Source: Platycnemis pennipes | Lineage: Eukaryota > Arthropoda > Insecta > Odonata > Platycnemididae | DNA: 64,000 bases | Assembly: GCA_933228895.1 (NCBI GenBank) | Contig: OW121855.1 | Span: forward strand, 39,632,698-39,696,697 | Reading direction: 5' to 3' | Shown here: in pieces, positions 36,780 to 48,284 of the stretch | How the letters are laid out: every line of letters starts with the position of its first letter | Numbering within the stretch: position 1 is the first letter of the stretch | Position numbers and translations under genes: made by a program | Notes under the pieces: generated by a model | What the model was told of the DNA's origin: nothing | Seen by the model: the letters and a program-made list of their open reading frames with translations, nothing else | Databases searched by the model: none

Positions 36780-39700
36780 GGTGGGCCACACAAGGGATAT
36801 GAGAAGGGACAAAAAGACAAATTAAAGGAATAAAATAGCTCTGTGTCAGACGCAGTCAATGGTTATTCCGCGTAAATATTTGATTGTCAGCCTTGAGTTT
36901 TCAACAAACGTGACTGCGTATTGTGTTGTGTGTTTAGTATGTCGTGCCCAAGTTCGTGACAAGCATGTAGGAGGTTTCAATCGAATGTTTATTGCTGGAT
37001 AGAGTTACTTGGTTGGGTTTACTGTTCGTCATCAGATTAGACGGATTGTAAGCTCTTGTGCCTCAAAATGCACGCTAAAAAGTCTGTCGGGAGAACTTAT
37101 TTAATGATTTATGTCTCATTTGAAGATGGTGGAGACTAGAGAAATTTTTTTTCTAATTCCTACTAACGATCATTTATCATACTATACGTTAATTTTTCAC
37201 CCATATTGCCGCTTTTGATTGTAGATCTTATTTTGGGTGGTAAAACTATGGCTTTACATATATTTTACTCCCCTGAGTTAATGTTTCTGTAAGCACTCCC
37301 ACTTCTTAATTGGCCCTCCATTCATTCTCGATCCAGGTGTTTTATTAATGTGTGGGAACAAAAGTAATACTTGTGCTCTTCTGCCTGAGCAATAAAGACC
37401 GTACGTTCTAAGACGTTCTAGCACCCTTGAGTAGTTTCTTTTTCTTAACGGTCAAATTTCATTATAATTCATTCAGTGTTTTGTTTGTTAGTTTTTTGGT
37501 AGCCCTAGCCCATCCGAAAATCATCATTATAGTCGATGCAGTGTAGAATTTTAGCAGTGTGAAGATGATTACTAATTTTGGAATTGCAAGTATATGTATT
37601 CCAAATTTGCATGTTAATATGTGGACAGTCGAGATTTTTGATGATCCATCTCGGGTTGCCTGTGTTGATTGCATCTTTTAAATTAATTACTGAGTTTTAG
37701 TGCAGAAATAAAATGTTTAAATAAAGAGCTATTAACATTTGCTCAGTTAGGCGTCGTCATCATTCCCAAACCCAACTATATTGAGCTAAATCAAATGGTG
37801 TTTCCCTCTGAAACTGAGTTTACTTTTCGAAAACTCCTCAAAGTACATCGACGCATCATGATTTTTGGTTAAAATCCATGGACACCCATTTTAATCCCCT
37901 GCTTAAACAAGCTGGTTCGTTTCGAAATAATTCTGTGCAATGCTCCAATCTTTTACGATACTTTCCTCCCTATACCTGCCCTACCTTTAATACCCGTCTT
38001 CTCCTTACCTTTCGTTTTCAGATATCTTGTCTATGTCTTCACCTCATCCATTGCTTTGGTCCTTTCACGAGAAATCCCTTCTCATTTTCCAAGCCAAGAA
38101 TCTTGATTAGAATCAGCTCTCTGCTGTTTTGAAATCCCATACCTCCTCCTTTCAGACTTCATCTTTTATCGCTGCTTTTCTCCATGATTCTTCCCACTCG
38201 TTCCCTCTATCCCTCAAACCCAAACGATTGTTTTTGAAAGACGCATAAAGGACCCTCATAAGACTCCAATTATACCCTCCAAACCAGGTCAATGGATCTC
38301 TCCTCCGCACAAAATCACCACTCGCTCCATGCTGGCGACGAAAGGTTCAATATTCTCCTCATTCATTCTGTCCCCTTATCTCCGGAAGGATGAATCCTCA
38401 TTCTGCTCTTCAACGTTGACTACCGAGTGATCAGGAATCCATGAATAATTCTTTAAACAAAAGAGCGGGAAAATCTTTGATAAGACTAACAATAAGAGAA
38501 ATCCTTGGATTTGGATAAAAATCTTGGACGACAGAAAATTTATATTTAAGCAAGAACAAAATTGGTCCTGGAAAATATTTTTCTCTTCAGCATTTCACAA
38601 TCTTTTTTGTGGCCTATTAGTCCAGTTTCCTAAACCGCGTAAAGCAATATTGGTACATATAATATTTTACATTATGAATAGTACAAACGTACGCAGTAAT
38701 AAATTTAAAAGCAACCATCTTTGGTTCTTCAAAATGTAAAGGCTGATTTTCTTAGATGGCTGTATTTTCATTGTCACTACTCATTATTTTGAAGTAACGT
38801 GCTCCTACTGCAGGGTCACGAGCATTCTTGCCGTCGCAAATTGTCTAATTTGCTCTGGTGACGGTGAAGTCACGTTTAATCCTACTTGATTTACAAGAGA
38901 GATATGAGTATTTAAGTTCACTTGTGAAATGATTAATTGGATTTGAATTAATTTCTTTCGTTTTGAACTTTCTTGAAATTTTCTATGAGCCAAGTGTTGC
39001 CGTGTGGGTAACGTTTTGTCCTTTGAACCCAATGGTCACGATTTCGTATCCGGTTTGGGAAATTCTCTAGGTTTTTTTTTTGTTTTAGGATTAGAGGTAC
39101 TATAGTAGGTACAACTTTACCTAAGAAGTTGTAAATCGCAGAAGAAGCTGAACTGAGATATTTCTTCTGCTATCTATCTTACCCTCGGAGAATAAAATCA
39201 TATCGACTCTGGGTCTCTACTCCTATCCCTTTGTCTTATAGTTTTGAACATTGCTGAGAAATATTCATTCCGTTAATGAGAGAATGAAAATAAGTGTATA
39301 CATAGCATGTCAGAAGATAGGGTGGAGAGGTAAATTTAAAAATAGTAGTCTCAATTATCTCCCTCCTCTCTGAATCAATCATTTCCAGGCTAATTATTAA
39401 CCATTAAAGCTATCCCAATATCTGCCTCCCTTCGTGCTACCATTTTTCATTCCCTTCCAGCCCTTCCTTTCTCCACATCTTCGCAAACAAGCCAACCCTC
39501 CGCCTGGTTGCGGCCCGCCCAAATCTTCCGAGCACCAACTACTCAACCACGAGTGCCACCTCACCCCCGTTTCCATTCTTTAACCCAACCACTTCTCCGT
39601 CTTTGGAAGCCAATATCGGATCTCTGAGTGGAGAACGCCTCATACCGAATCTAATCCCCGAAAACCAGCCGACATTGCCACAGCCCGCTTCTCTCCCGTC

Positions 39701-41960
39701 CGCCACACGAAGGTTATTGTAACCATTAATTGGGTAGGGGACGCAGCTCAGGCAAATCTACAGCCACCCCCCCCCCCCTACTGCGGTCTCATTTGTTGAA
39801 TCACGTAACAACGCAGGTTTCTGCTTTGGTATTTCTGACTTTTGTTGCGTGATATCCGGTCAGAAAGTAGGGGTTTCTAGAATATTATGTCGTAGGAATT
39901 GGAAATCGATTCCACGTGACACTTGAAACATATTTTTATGTATTTAATGAATACTTATCCCTTGGTTCATCTTTTCTTGCTTCTATACCTTTAATGACAC
40001 CTTATATTTATATACCTTTATCTTTTGTCGATGACATCATACCCAAATGGTGATGTTGCATTAGGTGTGAAACATATCGAACGAATGGGCATTAGTTAAA
40101 ATGAAACAGAAGAAAAGTGACAGGTAATATTTAATAAAACACTTGGCTCTCGAAAAGTCTCATTTGCTGCTTAATGGGTCTTTTTTATTTTAAACAATAA
40201 CAAACTCTTTAACAATTCGCATGTATCGTGCAAATATTTTTCAGTAATAAGAACAAAGAAATGGTATCACGAAATAAGCTATGTTGAACAAATTATCTCA
40301 GAAATATATTCCAAGGGTTCCTAACAGAACAGAGGTTCTTAGTACTCAAAACTGGTAAACGTAGGTGTTTTGTTCTCAACAGCGCGAAATATTCACGTCT
40401 CAGGCATGATTCGTTTCCGCATTGCGCTTCTTACGAGACCGTTACTACCGGACTGACTAGGATAGAGCAAACGTTGGCCGTATATACGTTCTGTGATGAA
40501 ATATATAAGTAAACGAATTACATTAAATAAATTAAGTGAAGTCAGTTTGTAGTGAGGAGAATAAATAGATCCAGAGATATTCACTAATCAGAGAATATTG
40601 CTAGGCGAAATATTCACCGCTTTTCATGCAGTTAGGACACATTTAATATTTTCCTATATCTTTAATATTGAAACATACTTCAGAACAAACTTTGAAACAT
40701 ACTACAGAACACAAAATCATGCACATTGATCACGTATTCCAATGGATGATAAATTGTTGTTTTAGCGTCTATTCAAAAGGGAGAAATTTCTTACATTCAC
40801 AGTTTATGGAAACAATGTAAGTCTATTTGAGATCCAGCAACCTCAGCTGTTTGCTTTCGTGAGAAGAGTTCTCTTTCATTGTCCGTTTTGTCAAGATGTG
40901 GGTATATATTACCGTTTCCATTTTTAACATTGTATTGTGAATCAGAGGAATATCGGTCCCCGCAGAATGGGAGTTGACCCGGGACGTGTTCGTGCTTGCT
41001 TCAGCGATGTTTCCATCCCTGAGGTTATTCTAACACTCAAGTTCCAAAGGACTGACATTTGCTCTGTAGTATGATCTGGAAGCTCGTGGCCATGAACGTG
41101 TTTGATTGCAAATTTCCATGTAAAGGAAGTTCATTGGTAATTATTATCACGTTAAAGCAATTAATCTTCCTAATCATACTGAATGAAACACTTAATATTT
41201 CGTCAAGGGAAAAAATATTTAATTTAATATTATCAGAACTGGAAATAGTAAATTTGTAAAGTAGTTTCCTGCCATTTTCAAAGAATATGCTTTAAATTAT
41301 ATGGTATGATGTATCCCTGAGGTGTGAGGCCCTCACATGTAAGTCTAATACCACTATTGTCATTCTCATTTGAGTCTCATTGCAATGTTATACGTTTTCT
41401 CAGTCATTTAATTTAATTTCGTGTGTAATGAGCTGGAATAAAGAGTGAATAATCATCTTCTTTAAGACTTGTGGTATTATATCCTGTTTAAATTTTACAA
41501 TGCAATTCAGTTACAATACTATCACTCATAATAAATATACACTCATATAAAATAAAGTGTTCTCCACAAAAGGGGATGGTTTATTATAAACTAGAGAAAT
41601 AAATTTTACTTGTCCCAGGACATTGTACGTGGTAGATCCAGCCTCAGCAAGCCTTACCAGGTGTTTGTTGTATCTTTTAAGGAGCTGAATGATGCTGTGT
41701 ATCCTTCAGTAACAAGGCATGGATAGAGCTATCGAAATGTTCATATTAATTATATTACTGATTCATCGGCAACGGAAAATTATTATTTTAAAATCCAACT
41801 ATAGACCAATTCACATTTTAAACTTAATGGCTATAACGATTTTGAAGAGAAAGTGATTCCTCTGTAGACAGTCATTCTCCTTTAGATGAATGCATTACAG
41901 GGGCATTTATCTTTCAACATGTAAAGATAGAAAAATCTTTTTCTACCTTTGAAATGAAAA
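36780..41960. other. AT-rich region, nothing recognised
   Basis: Over 5 kb of stop-rich sequence; 37890-38400 and 39360-39770 are pyrimidine-rich with CpG in the latter. No supported gene, transposon end or RNA. Confidence 0.35.
39767..39778 (+). repeat. Poly-C run (C12)
   Basis: Twelve consecutive C at the end of the pyrimidine-rich stretch. Confidence 0.9.
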
Positions 41961-41970
41961 ACATATAGTT

Positions 41971-42075
41971 CAAATGTACAGTAAAAGGTGTGAATATAAG
42001 CAACTAAGCGACAAATTCCTGGATTAAGTAGGTTAAAACTCTACTAGGTAATAAGAATAGAATTTACTCTTAAGA
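41971..42075 (+). repeat. Diverged direct repeat, copy 1
   Basis: About 105 bp matching 42239-42338 with substitutions and small indels; shared strings include GCGACAA, TTCCTG, TTAAGTAGG, TACTAGGTA and GAATTTACTCT. The offset is 268 bp. Confidence 0.7.
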
Positions 42076-42238
42076 TATGACTAAGAATGGTACTAAAAGA
42101 GGTATCGCAGTTATTTCTTGAATCTAGATAGGCCATTTTATTCGAAAAAATCATACGGACTTACTTTTCGCGCTATTCCCAGATCAAGTAGGTTTGCATT
42201 CGGATTAACTAAAAGTATATTGTAATTTTTTTTTACGT

Positions 42239-42338
42239 CAAATATACAGTAGAAGGTGTAAATATATGCAACCGAGCGACAAGTTCCTGATTTAAGTAGG
42301 CTAAATCTGTACTAGGTATTAATAAAAGAATTTACTCT
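42239..42338 (+). repeat. Diverged direct repeat, copy 2
   Basis: Second copy of the 41971-42075 repeat. The pair may be an old local duplication or two copies of a short dispersed repeat; the sequence between them does not match. Confidence 0.7.
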
Positions 42339-42339
42339 A

Positions 42340-43070
42340 ATTGGAATAAAATGCATTATTACATAACTTGTGAAGGAAGTCCATTGATGCCATTGTCATG
42401 AAGTTGGAGAAATGAGACAAACATACCATACATAAAAGGCCAGAAAATATTTTTTGCCGAAGGATGGGTGCTACCATTCCCAAAAACCCGAATCTGGCCT
42501 CATTGTCAACAATACTCAGGCAATTCGTATGCATCCTCCTTTTAAATCTCCTTTGTTTCTTCTGGCGTGAAAGTTTCTACACAATATTCTTATTTTTGTA
42601 AAGGCTCAGGTAAGTTCAGGCAGTAATTATATGGTTACATTGGTTTGAATTATATTTATGGTTCCGATAGTGATTTGGAGCCATAGCTTATTCCATAACA
42701 CAAGTTTGTTTTTTCCCTTTCATGAAAAATGTTAAAATATCTTCATATAATTTGTAATTATTTTATTTCTCTCTCCCGTTGACTTTCAACGGGCACCTTC
42801 AGCTAGTTTATTATAAGAGGATAGGGAAGGTGCATGCGTATAGCTGCTGTCCAATACCTATAGTAGGGTCCGTTTTCCAATGGCTATCATGGTAGTGTTA
42901 TTTTATATGTATTTTCGATGCCGGCATTTATGACTAGAAATTACTAAAAGTGTAATGGCCGATCAGTTGAATAGGGAATGAAAACTTGAACCTATTGTCA
43001 CCCTTTGTTAGGAGCAAGCAAGTGTCGACGCCGGGTTTCTCTCTACTCTCTTGAGTTACCAAACAGTATT
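42340..43070. other. AT-rich spacer, nothing recognised
   Basis: No supported feature. Confidence 0.35.
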
Positions 43071-43074
43071 CACC

Positions 43075-43855
43075 TACCATTTTTCTCAAAGGCAGAGAAG
43101 GATCTGAATAAGTTTTTGATAACCATGGAAAGGACGAAAGGACGCCAGATATTAGCTGAAGATAAATAAGAAAAAGACTAAGATATTGTTGTGCAGCAAG
43201 GAAGAAGAGGCCAAAACCAACGTTGAACTAGGAAAACTAAAACTAAAAGAGGTGAAAGAGTTCTTTTACCTGAGAAGACGAGTAACCAACGATGGACGAA
43301 ACAAGAGAGAAATAGCCAGCAGAATAGCCAGGGAAAGAGAGCATTCTATCAAAAGAAGAATCTAATTTCCCCTGGAAATACAAGCGTAGTAATAAGAAAA
43401 TAATTATACATCTGGAGTATGTTTCCTTATGGCAGTGAGGCTTGGACGATGACAGTAGAGAAGAAAAGGGTGGAAGCATTCGAAATGTGGTGCTACAGAA
43501 GAATGATGAAGATTAAATGGATCGACCGAGTAGGTAACGAGGAAGTCCTAAGAAGAGAGGGAGAAAAGATGTCTCCTGAAAGCTCTAAAAAGTCTTGAAA
43601 CTCTCTCTAAACTTGAAGTCGGGACAACTTAATCGGCCATATGGTTGGACACGATGACCTGATGAAGACAATCGTCGAGGAAAGATTGAGCGAGAAGAAT
43701 GGAAAAGGCAGGCCTCGTTTGAGTTAAATGGAAGAGGTTGTGAAGGATGTGAGAGAGAGGAAACTCGTTAATATGATGAGGTTGGCCGATGAAAGAATCG
43801 AGTGGAGGGCTTCGTCGAACCAATCCTAGTTTGATTGTTGACCCTTGATGATGAG
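43075..43855 (+). mobile_element. LINE (RTE-like) 3' fragment, 5'-truncated
   Basis: Translation with frame changes starts just after the RT catalytic motif ('KAEKDLNKFLITMERTKGR', about 43093-43149), continues 'LGKLKLKEVKEFFYLRRRVT' (about 43230-43289), 'REIASRIARERE' and, near 43425-43565, 'YGSEAWTMTVE', 'RVEAFEMWCYRRMMKIKWID' and 'RVGNEEVLRR'. It ends with 'ERIEWRASSNQS' near 43792-43828, a stop, and TTGATTGTTGACCCTTGATGATGA. It is the longest copy of the C-terminal block. Several stops and frameshifts make it inactive. Confidence 0.88.
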
Positions 43856-43859
43856 CTTT

Positions 43860-45110
43860 TCATGGCTCTACCTCCTTGCATCTAGAACACGATTTCTGAA
43901 ATGTATTCTGAAATATTTAATGAGTTGAAATCAGTGCATCTGTAACCGGTTGAAGTAATTTAGCCAGGCATTACCGTTTAGGTCCAGCTTAGCTAAAATT
44001 ATCACATTAAGCTTTTCATTTTCCTCATTTTACTGTTTTCTTGTGCAGCACGGGAGAATTTTTTTTTATAAATTTTCAGAAATTACTTGATAAACATTTC
44101 CTGCTCTGTATTTGCTCATGAATTTATAAATACATTTGTGGGCGAAGCAGTATATTTTTCAAGCTTCTTCGTGGTTAGTAAATTGGAGCAAGTTTTTAAT
44201 CATTTTTTTTCAATTTCGATTTTTACGACACATTAATGTCCTTTATTTCGGTTTTGCATCCGTATTGAACGAGAAAGCTTTTATCAATTATTTATTCTTT
44301 AATCATTTCCGTCACTTAATGTGATTAATTTCTCCGATTTGAAGCTTTAACGTCCACCTTCTCAAGGATTTGATCCCACCCACCTGTCTCCTCGGCGTGT
44401 TTTTGCGTCGACCGCTGGAGGTCGCGTCTCTCGTCTCCTGGAGCCTGACGGATTGTTCGGTAGATGGCGCGACGATAACATCCCCGTTCGATGATTCTTT
44501 CTCAGTGTTGCTGTGGCGAATGCGAAACATCGCCTGTACCTTTGTACCTTTTAACCGTATTCAAGTTGTCTCTGGGCGGTTCCTATTCACTTATTCTTTT
44601 TTTTTAAAGGCCTCTCGGTGTTTAGTTCCATCCCGAAGCTCGCGATGATATTGGCACCTGATAGTAAAATAGCTTTCGGTTGTAATGTGATGCATAACAT
44701 ATACTGGAGTAAATGGGGTTGAAGTGGTGGCTATACGAAAGTGTTTCGATTGCGAGGTTTCAGAGTAATTTCTTAAAAATGCTTGATGTATTCCAATGGA
44801 ACCCCTAGCTTCTAGATTCGAATCCTGTGTGGAGACTATTTTTAATTCGTGAGACCGTGGGACTGGCACCAGCCAAAAGACGTGATCCCATTGGTATCAC
44901 TCTACAATAGGAGACTACAACAACCTTGGATTTTTTCTTGTCTCTGACATTCTTTCTATGTAACTATCCTCTCTCAGCCTTATCACCTTAATTTGCTGAA
45001 GAATGTTCATCTCCATTAATAAATCCTATCAGCATGGGTGGTACATCTTTACCATTAAAAGTTCTTTATTCTGTGCTATTCCCTATGTTCTCGAAATTAT
45101 GAATTAAGAC
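43860..45110. other. Mixed spacer with weak tRNA-like B box
   Basis: 44350-44660 is somewhat GC- and CpG-richer with AGATGGCGCGACG (44463-44475). GATTCGAATCC (44815-44825) is one mismatch from the B box, and the following GTGGAGAC...TTCGTGAGACC stretch looks SINE-like, but no A box was found upstream. Nothing else recognised. Confidence 0.3.
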
Positions 45111-45111
45111 T

Positions 45112-45222
45112 CGTATATATAACATGTTTCCATGTAGTAGTAGCATTGTAACTCTTAATGCATGTTTTGTTATCCTCACCCCTGCCACATGCCCTCGAGG
45201 TGGCTTGCAGGTTATTATATAT
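45112..45222 (-). repeat. Unnamed interspersed repeat R, copy 2
   Basis: Minus-strand counterpart of 33882-33985: GCAAGCCACCTCGAGGGC, CATGTGGCAGGGG, an A-rich middle, then CTACTACATGGAAACATGTT. Differences of roughly one in four bases outside the conserved end suggest an old family. Confidence 0.65.
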
Positions 45223-45224
45223 AT

Positions 45225-47300
45225 GTGGATGACAGGGACAGTTTTGGTTCTGGGCAATAGTCGTAAGGTCCTTTGATAGACTATGTAATTTTTTTAATTC
45301 ATGTGATATGCTGCTTATACTCTCAAATTTTAAATCCATTCTTTTGTTTACGTCTCTTTTGATACGAAAAAAAATTGTCATCCTTTTTTTCCCATCACGC
45401 CCCAGCCGTAAATTTTTACATTTACCTTCCATATTTTTTGGATGCGGAATAACTCGTTTTCCATTAATTCACAAAAGAATTTTTGCAGTGGAGTGCATGC
45501 TGCTTACAATATAGCAAACATTCCATATTATCTTCTGCCTAACATTTTTTACATAATCTTAACAGCAAACAATAATTAATTCTTAGATCCTTATTTATGT
45601 GCACATTCATAACTGATAATTGGAGTTCTTGCATGGAATTTTACTATTGGAAGGAATTGTAATCAAACTTTATGAATTATTCCTTAGAACCCAGCTAGGA
45701 CTGGTACATATGAATATAATATTCCTTCGTAAATGCTGATATATTTTAGGTGACATTTTTTTAAATCACTAATTTTGGACTAGCCTCAATTTTTAAGATT
45801 GCGCCGCATCTATTCGAAATATTCACCCTGGAATAACGAGCCTAGTGTGTCGTTTTGAAGTGAAAATGATTACTCAAGGCACAGCTAAGTGTTTTTATGG
45901 TCTATTGTTATGAAGCGCTTGATAAATCCCACATTTCTTATTATTCCACATGAAAATGTTAACTTTTTTTGCATGATGTAATTTGTTGTTCCATTGCGCT
46001 AACTTGAAAAATGAGATCAACGATTTCCTTGAGAAAATAACGTGACTATTTCGAATTTATAAGTACGCAGTGTTTCTAACGGGATATATTTAGTTGCGCC
46101 GTCGGACTTACCATCAAAAGGTACATTAACGTTGCAGTAGTGCATTTAAGTGGTAGCGATATTTCGTTATTTTGATGGAAAACAAGGGCATCTCGTTGAA
46201 TAAAATCCTTACGCCACTTCCATCTAGAATCCTGAGACATTAATAGGCTTTAAAAAAAACTGTTCCTCTTCTAAATAGTTCTTGAAAGAAGTTGCTCGAT
46301 AATACGTTGGGCGTCTCTTATCGCAACTCACCAAAAATCACAGCCGCGTGTGCCCTGAAGGTTTTGCGTGCACTCATCCAGTGCGAGCCACAGAAGAGAT
46401 TAATGGAGCGACTTCATTTATCATGGGAGGTTCGCGACTGGAGTTTTTAAAGTCGTGCTTTAGTATCCGTCCTGGCGACAGCTGATACCGTACCACGCCG
46501 CTGACGGCACGTGCGTGCACCGAGGCTTCGTGACAGCCGTTCCACCCCGTGACTCCGGGAAGTGCGGGATGTTTGGGCAAATTGTTTGCGCACCGCCGTC
46601 TTCTCCGAAATGAAAGGACACGGCCTGGATTTGTCCCAACTCCACCCTCCCTCTTTCATGAAGCACCTTATTAAATGGACGATTAGGACGCAAATTGATG
46701 CAATATTAACGGTATCACGAAAGGGATTTCGTCGTCAAACGGAAGGACGAGCTCAGGAAAGAGATGGTGAAGAGGGAAGATCTCTTAAGTAGATATCTGA
46801 AAGAAATATTAATGAAGTAGGGTATTTAGCCTGGTGTTTTATTGTCCTGAGAGCTGTAATTTGAGTTTGGGAAAACTGACATTAAGTGGTTGACATTAAG
46901 ATGTAGACTTAGAAAAAAATTGAGAAAGTGAGGTCAAAAAACGTCAAGCTGCTTGTAGCAAAGATATTGTTAGGCATAACCGGAAGCTTGATGAACTATT
47001 AGATCCAAGATATGCTTTTTATTCCATATTTATTATTGAGAAGAAAGAAATCGATAATAGACGGTTTGTTGCTTCTAAAACGTTATAAATATTTAAAACC
47101 TGTTCAAACAAATCATTTGTGAAAAGTATTTTACCTTATTTATCTCTTTCGGGAAGATTGAAGGTCATATTTTTTTATTCCGTGATTTATAAATGATATG
47201 TAGTAGAATCTCTGAGGTTAAAAGCAATTTTAAACTCAGGCATGAAAACTAAAAGTTGCGGGAGTTCATTATTGAGAACCAGAATGACCAGAATTGAACG
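45225..47300. other. AT-rich region with a GC-richer patch
   Basis: 46290-46790 is GC-richer with scattered CpG and overlapping short frames, none recognisable. A plus-strand stretch near 46970-47060 reads 'KLDELLDPRYAFYSIF', slightly like a transposase 'LDPR' region, but lies outside the hAT ends and I do not call it. Confidence 0.35.
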
Positions 47301-47340
47301 AAGTAATCATCATCACCATCGGTCAAAATTCCAAGGGTTG

Positions 47341-47348
47341 GTTTGACG
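47341..47348 (+). repeat. hAT target-site duplication, left (8 bp)
   Basis: GTTTGACG, identical to 48126-48133. Eight bases is the standard target duplication for hAT transposons. Confidence 0.9.
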
Positions 47349-48125
47349 TAGTTATGGAAGAATCGATTTCGATTAAAATCGAAAATCGAGTTTTAATAGT
47401 CAAAGATCGAGGAAATCGAGATCGAGCCATGATCTTCGAGTTTCGATCCAAACTCGATTTTTCAACTTCAATCGTGACCATTTCGTTTGATCTCAGCAGC
47501 GCGTAGTAGTCAGTAGAGGTCCTCGATGAACTGCCACTGAGGTCACTTCTTGTTAGAAGTAGATGCCAGTAGAAGTTAGGCAATGTCTCAACAGGCCACC
47601 CGTCGATAGGAAAGTCAACCCCAATCCTCTGAAAGTCTGGGAGGAGATAAAGGGTGAATACCGCAACTCGTACCGTTTCACGATCAGAGCGCTGAGTATG
47701 ATAACGTCATCCGTCCCATGTGAAGGACTTTTCTCTTAGGCCGGTAAAATTGGAAAGGCACGCCCTACATCATCAAGACAGCATCTCAATCAGTTGATCT
47801 TTCTTAAAAATTTGAGTGAAGCCGAATAGTTCCAAGCGGTGATCCAGATGAAAGTAAATTGTAAATTTTTACGACTAATAATTCAATATGCACATTTTTA
47901 GGGATTATTTTATATTATTCAAATATGTATTATGAGCGTTTTTCAAATGAATAATAAACATGTTTTTGTACCAACTGCATTTTTTTCGAAAATGAACCGT
48001 AGATTTTTTCGATTAATCGATCTTTTGGTTCAAATTTCGATTTTTGCCGAAAAGTCGAGCTTTTCATTTCGATCAAAAATCGATTGCTCGAAAAATCGAC
48101 TTTGACCGACATTTTTCCATCACTA
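47349..48125 (+). mobile_element. Non-autonomous hAT transposon, 777 bp
   Basis: Ends are imperfect terminal inverted repeats: left TAGTTATGGAAGAATCGATT, right (read from the minus strand) TAGTGATGGAAAAATGTCGG, of the TAGTGATGG type common in hAT elements. Both subterminal regions are packed with ATCGAAA/TCGATTT-type motifs in both orientations (47369-47460 and 48000-48105), which in hAT elements are often transposase binding sites. Perfect 8-bp duplications flank it. It carries only the C-terminal part of the transposase, so it is an internally deleted derivative that would need an enzyme supplied elsewhere. Confidence 0.92.
47581..47829 (+). pseudogene. hAT transposase C-terminal (dimerisation) remnant
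   Basis: Reads in one frame from about 47581 with one stop at 47731-47733 and the terminal stop at 47827-47829. Diagnostic strings are 'NPLKVWEEIKGEYR', 'SMITSSVPCEGLFS', '*AGKIGKARPTSSR' and 'QHLNQLIFLKNL'. This is the hAT C-terminal dimerisation signature (typically 'SSVPCERLFSKAG...R..L.P..L..L.FL..NL'), in which the expected Arg of 'CERLF' is Gly and the Lys/Arg before AG is a stop. N-terminal BED finger, catalytic core and insertion domain are absent. It cannot make a working enzyme. Confidence 0.88.
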
Positions 48126-48133
48126 GTTTGACG
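48126..48133 (+). repeat. hAT target-site duplication, right (8 bp)
   Basis: GTTTGACG, identical to 47341-47348; continues directly into the interrupted LINE. Confidence 0.9.
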
Positions 48134-48284
48134 CACCCCTATACTCGATTCTTCTTTCGGCCAGCATCTTCATATAGACGTTATTATTCTCTTTTAATCC
48201 GTCACAACTTGCTCCATGTATCTCATACGAGGCCAGGCTTTTCCATTCTTCCCATTCACTTTTCACATAGACGAAGTTCAAAAG

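Larger units (their letters stand above)
47307..48280 (-). mobile_element. LINE (RTE-like) 3' end, interrupted by a hAT element
   Basis: Two pieces of one minus-strand LINE copy flank the hAT element: 48280..48126 and 47340..47307. Joined conceptually, the reading shows 'WEEWKSLASYEIHGAS' and 'MKMLAERRIEYRGASNQ', then the 3' tail ending in GATGGTGATGATGATTA. The join point GTTTGACG corresponds exactly to the same position in the uninterrupted copy at 13282-14925 (GGTTTGACGCAGCCC near 13304-13318). So the LINE was there first and the hAT element came later. Confidence 0.85.

Noticed and set aside
44755..44890. tRNA gene or SINE at the GATTCGAATCC B-box-like site
   Set aside because: No A box at the right spacing and no cloverleaf; kept only as a note in the spacer entry.
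46960..47070. Plus-strand 'LDPRY' string suggestive of a hAT transposase core
   Set aside because: It lies outside the terminal repeats of the hAT element at 47349-48125 and is too short and broken to assign.
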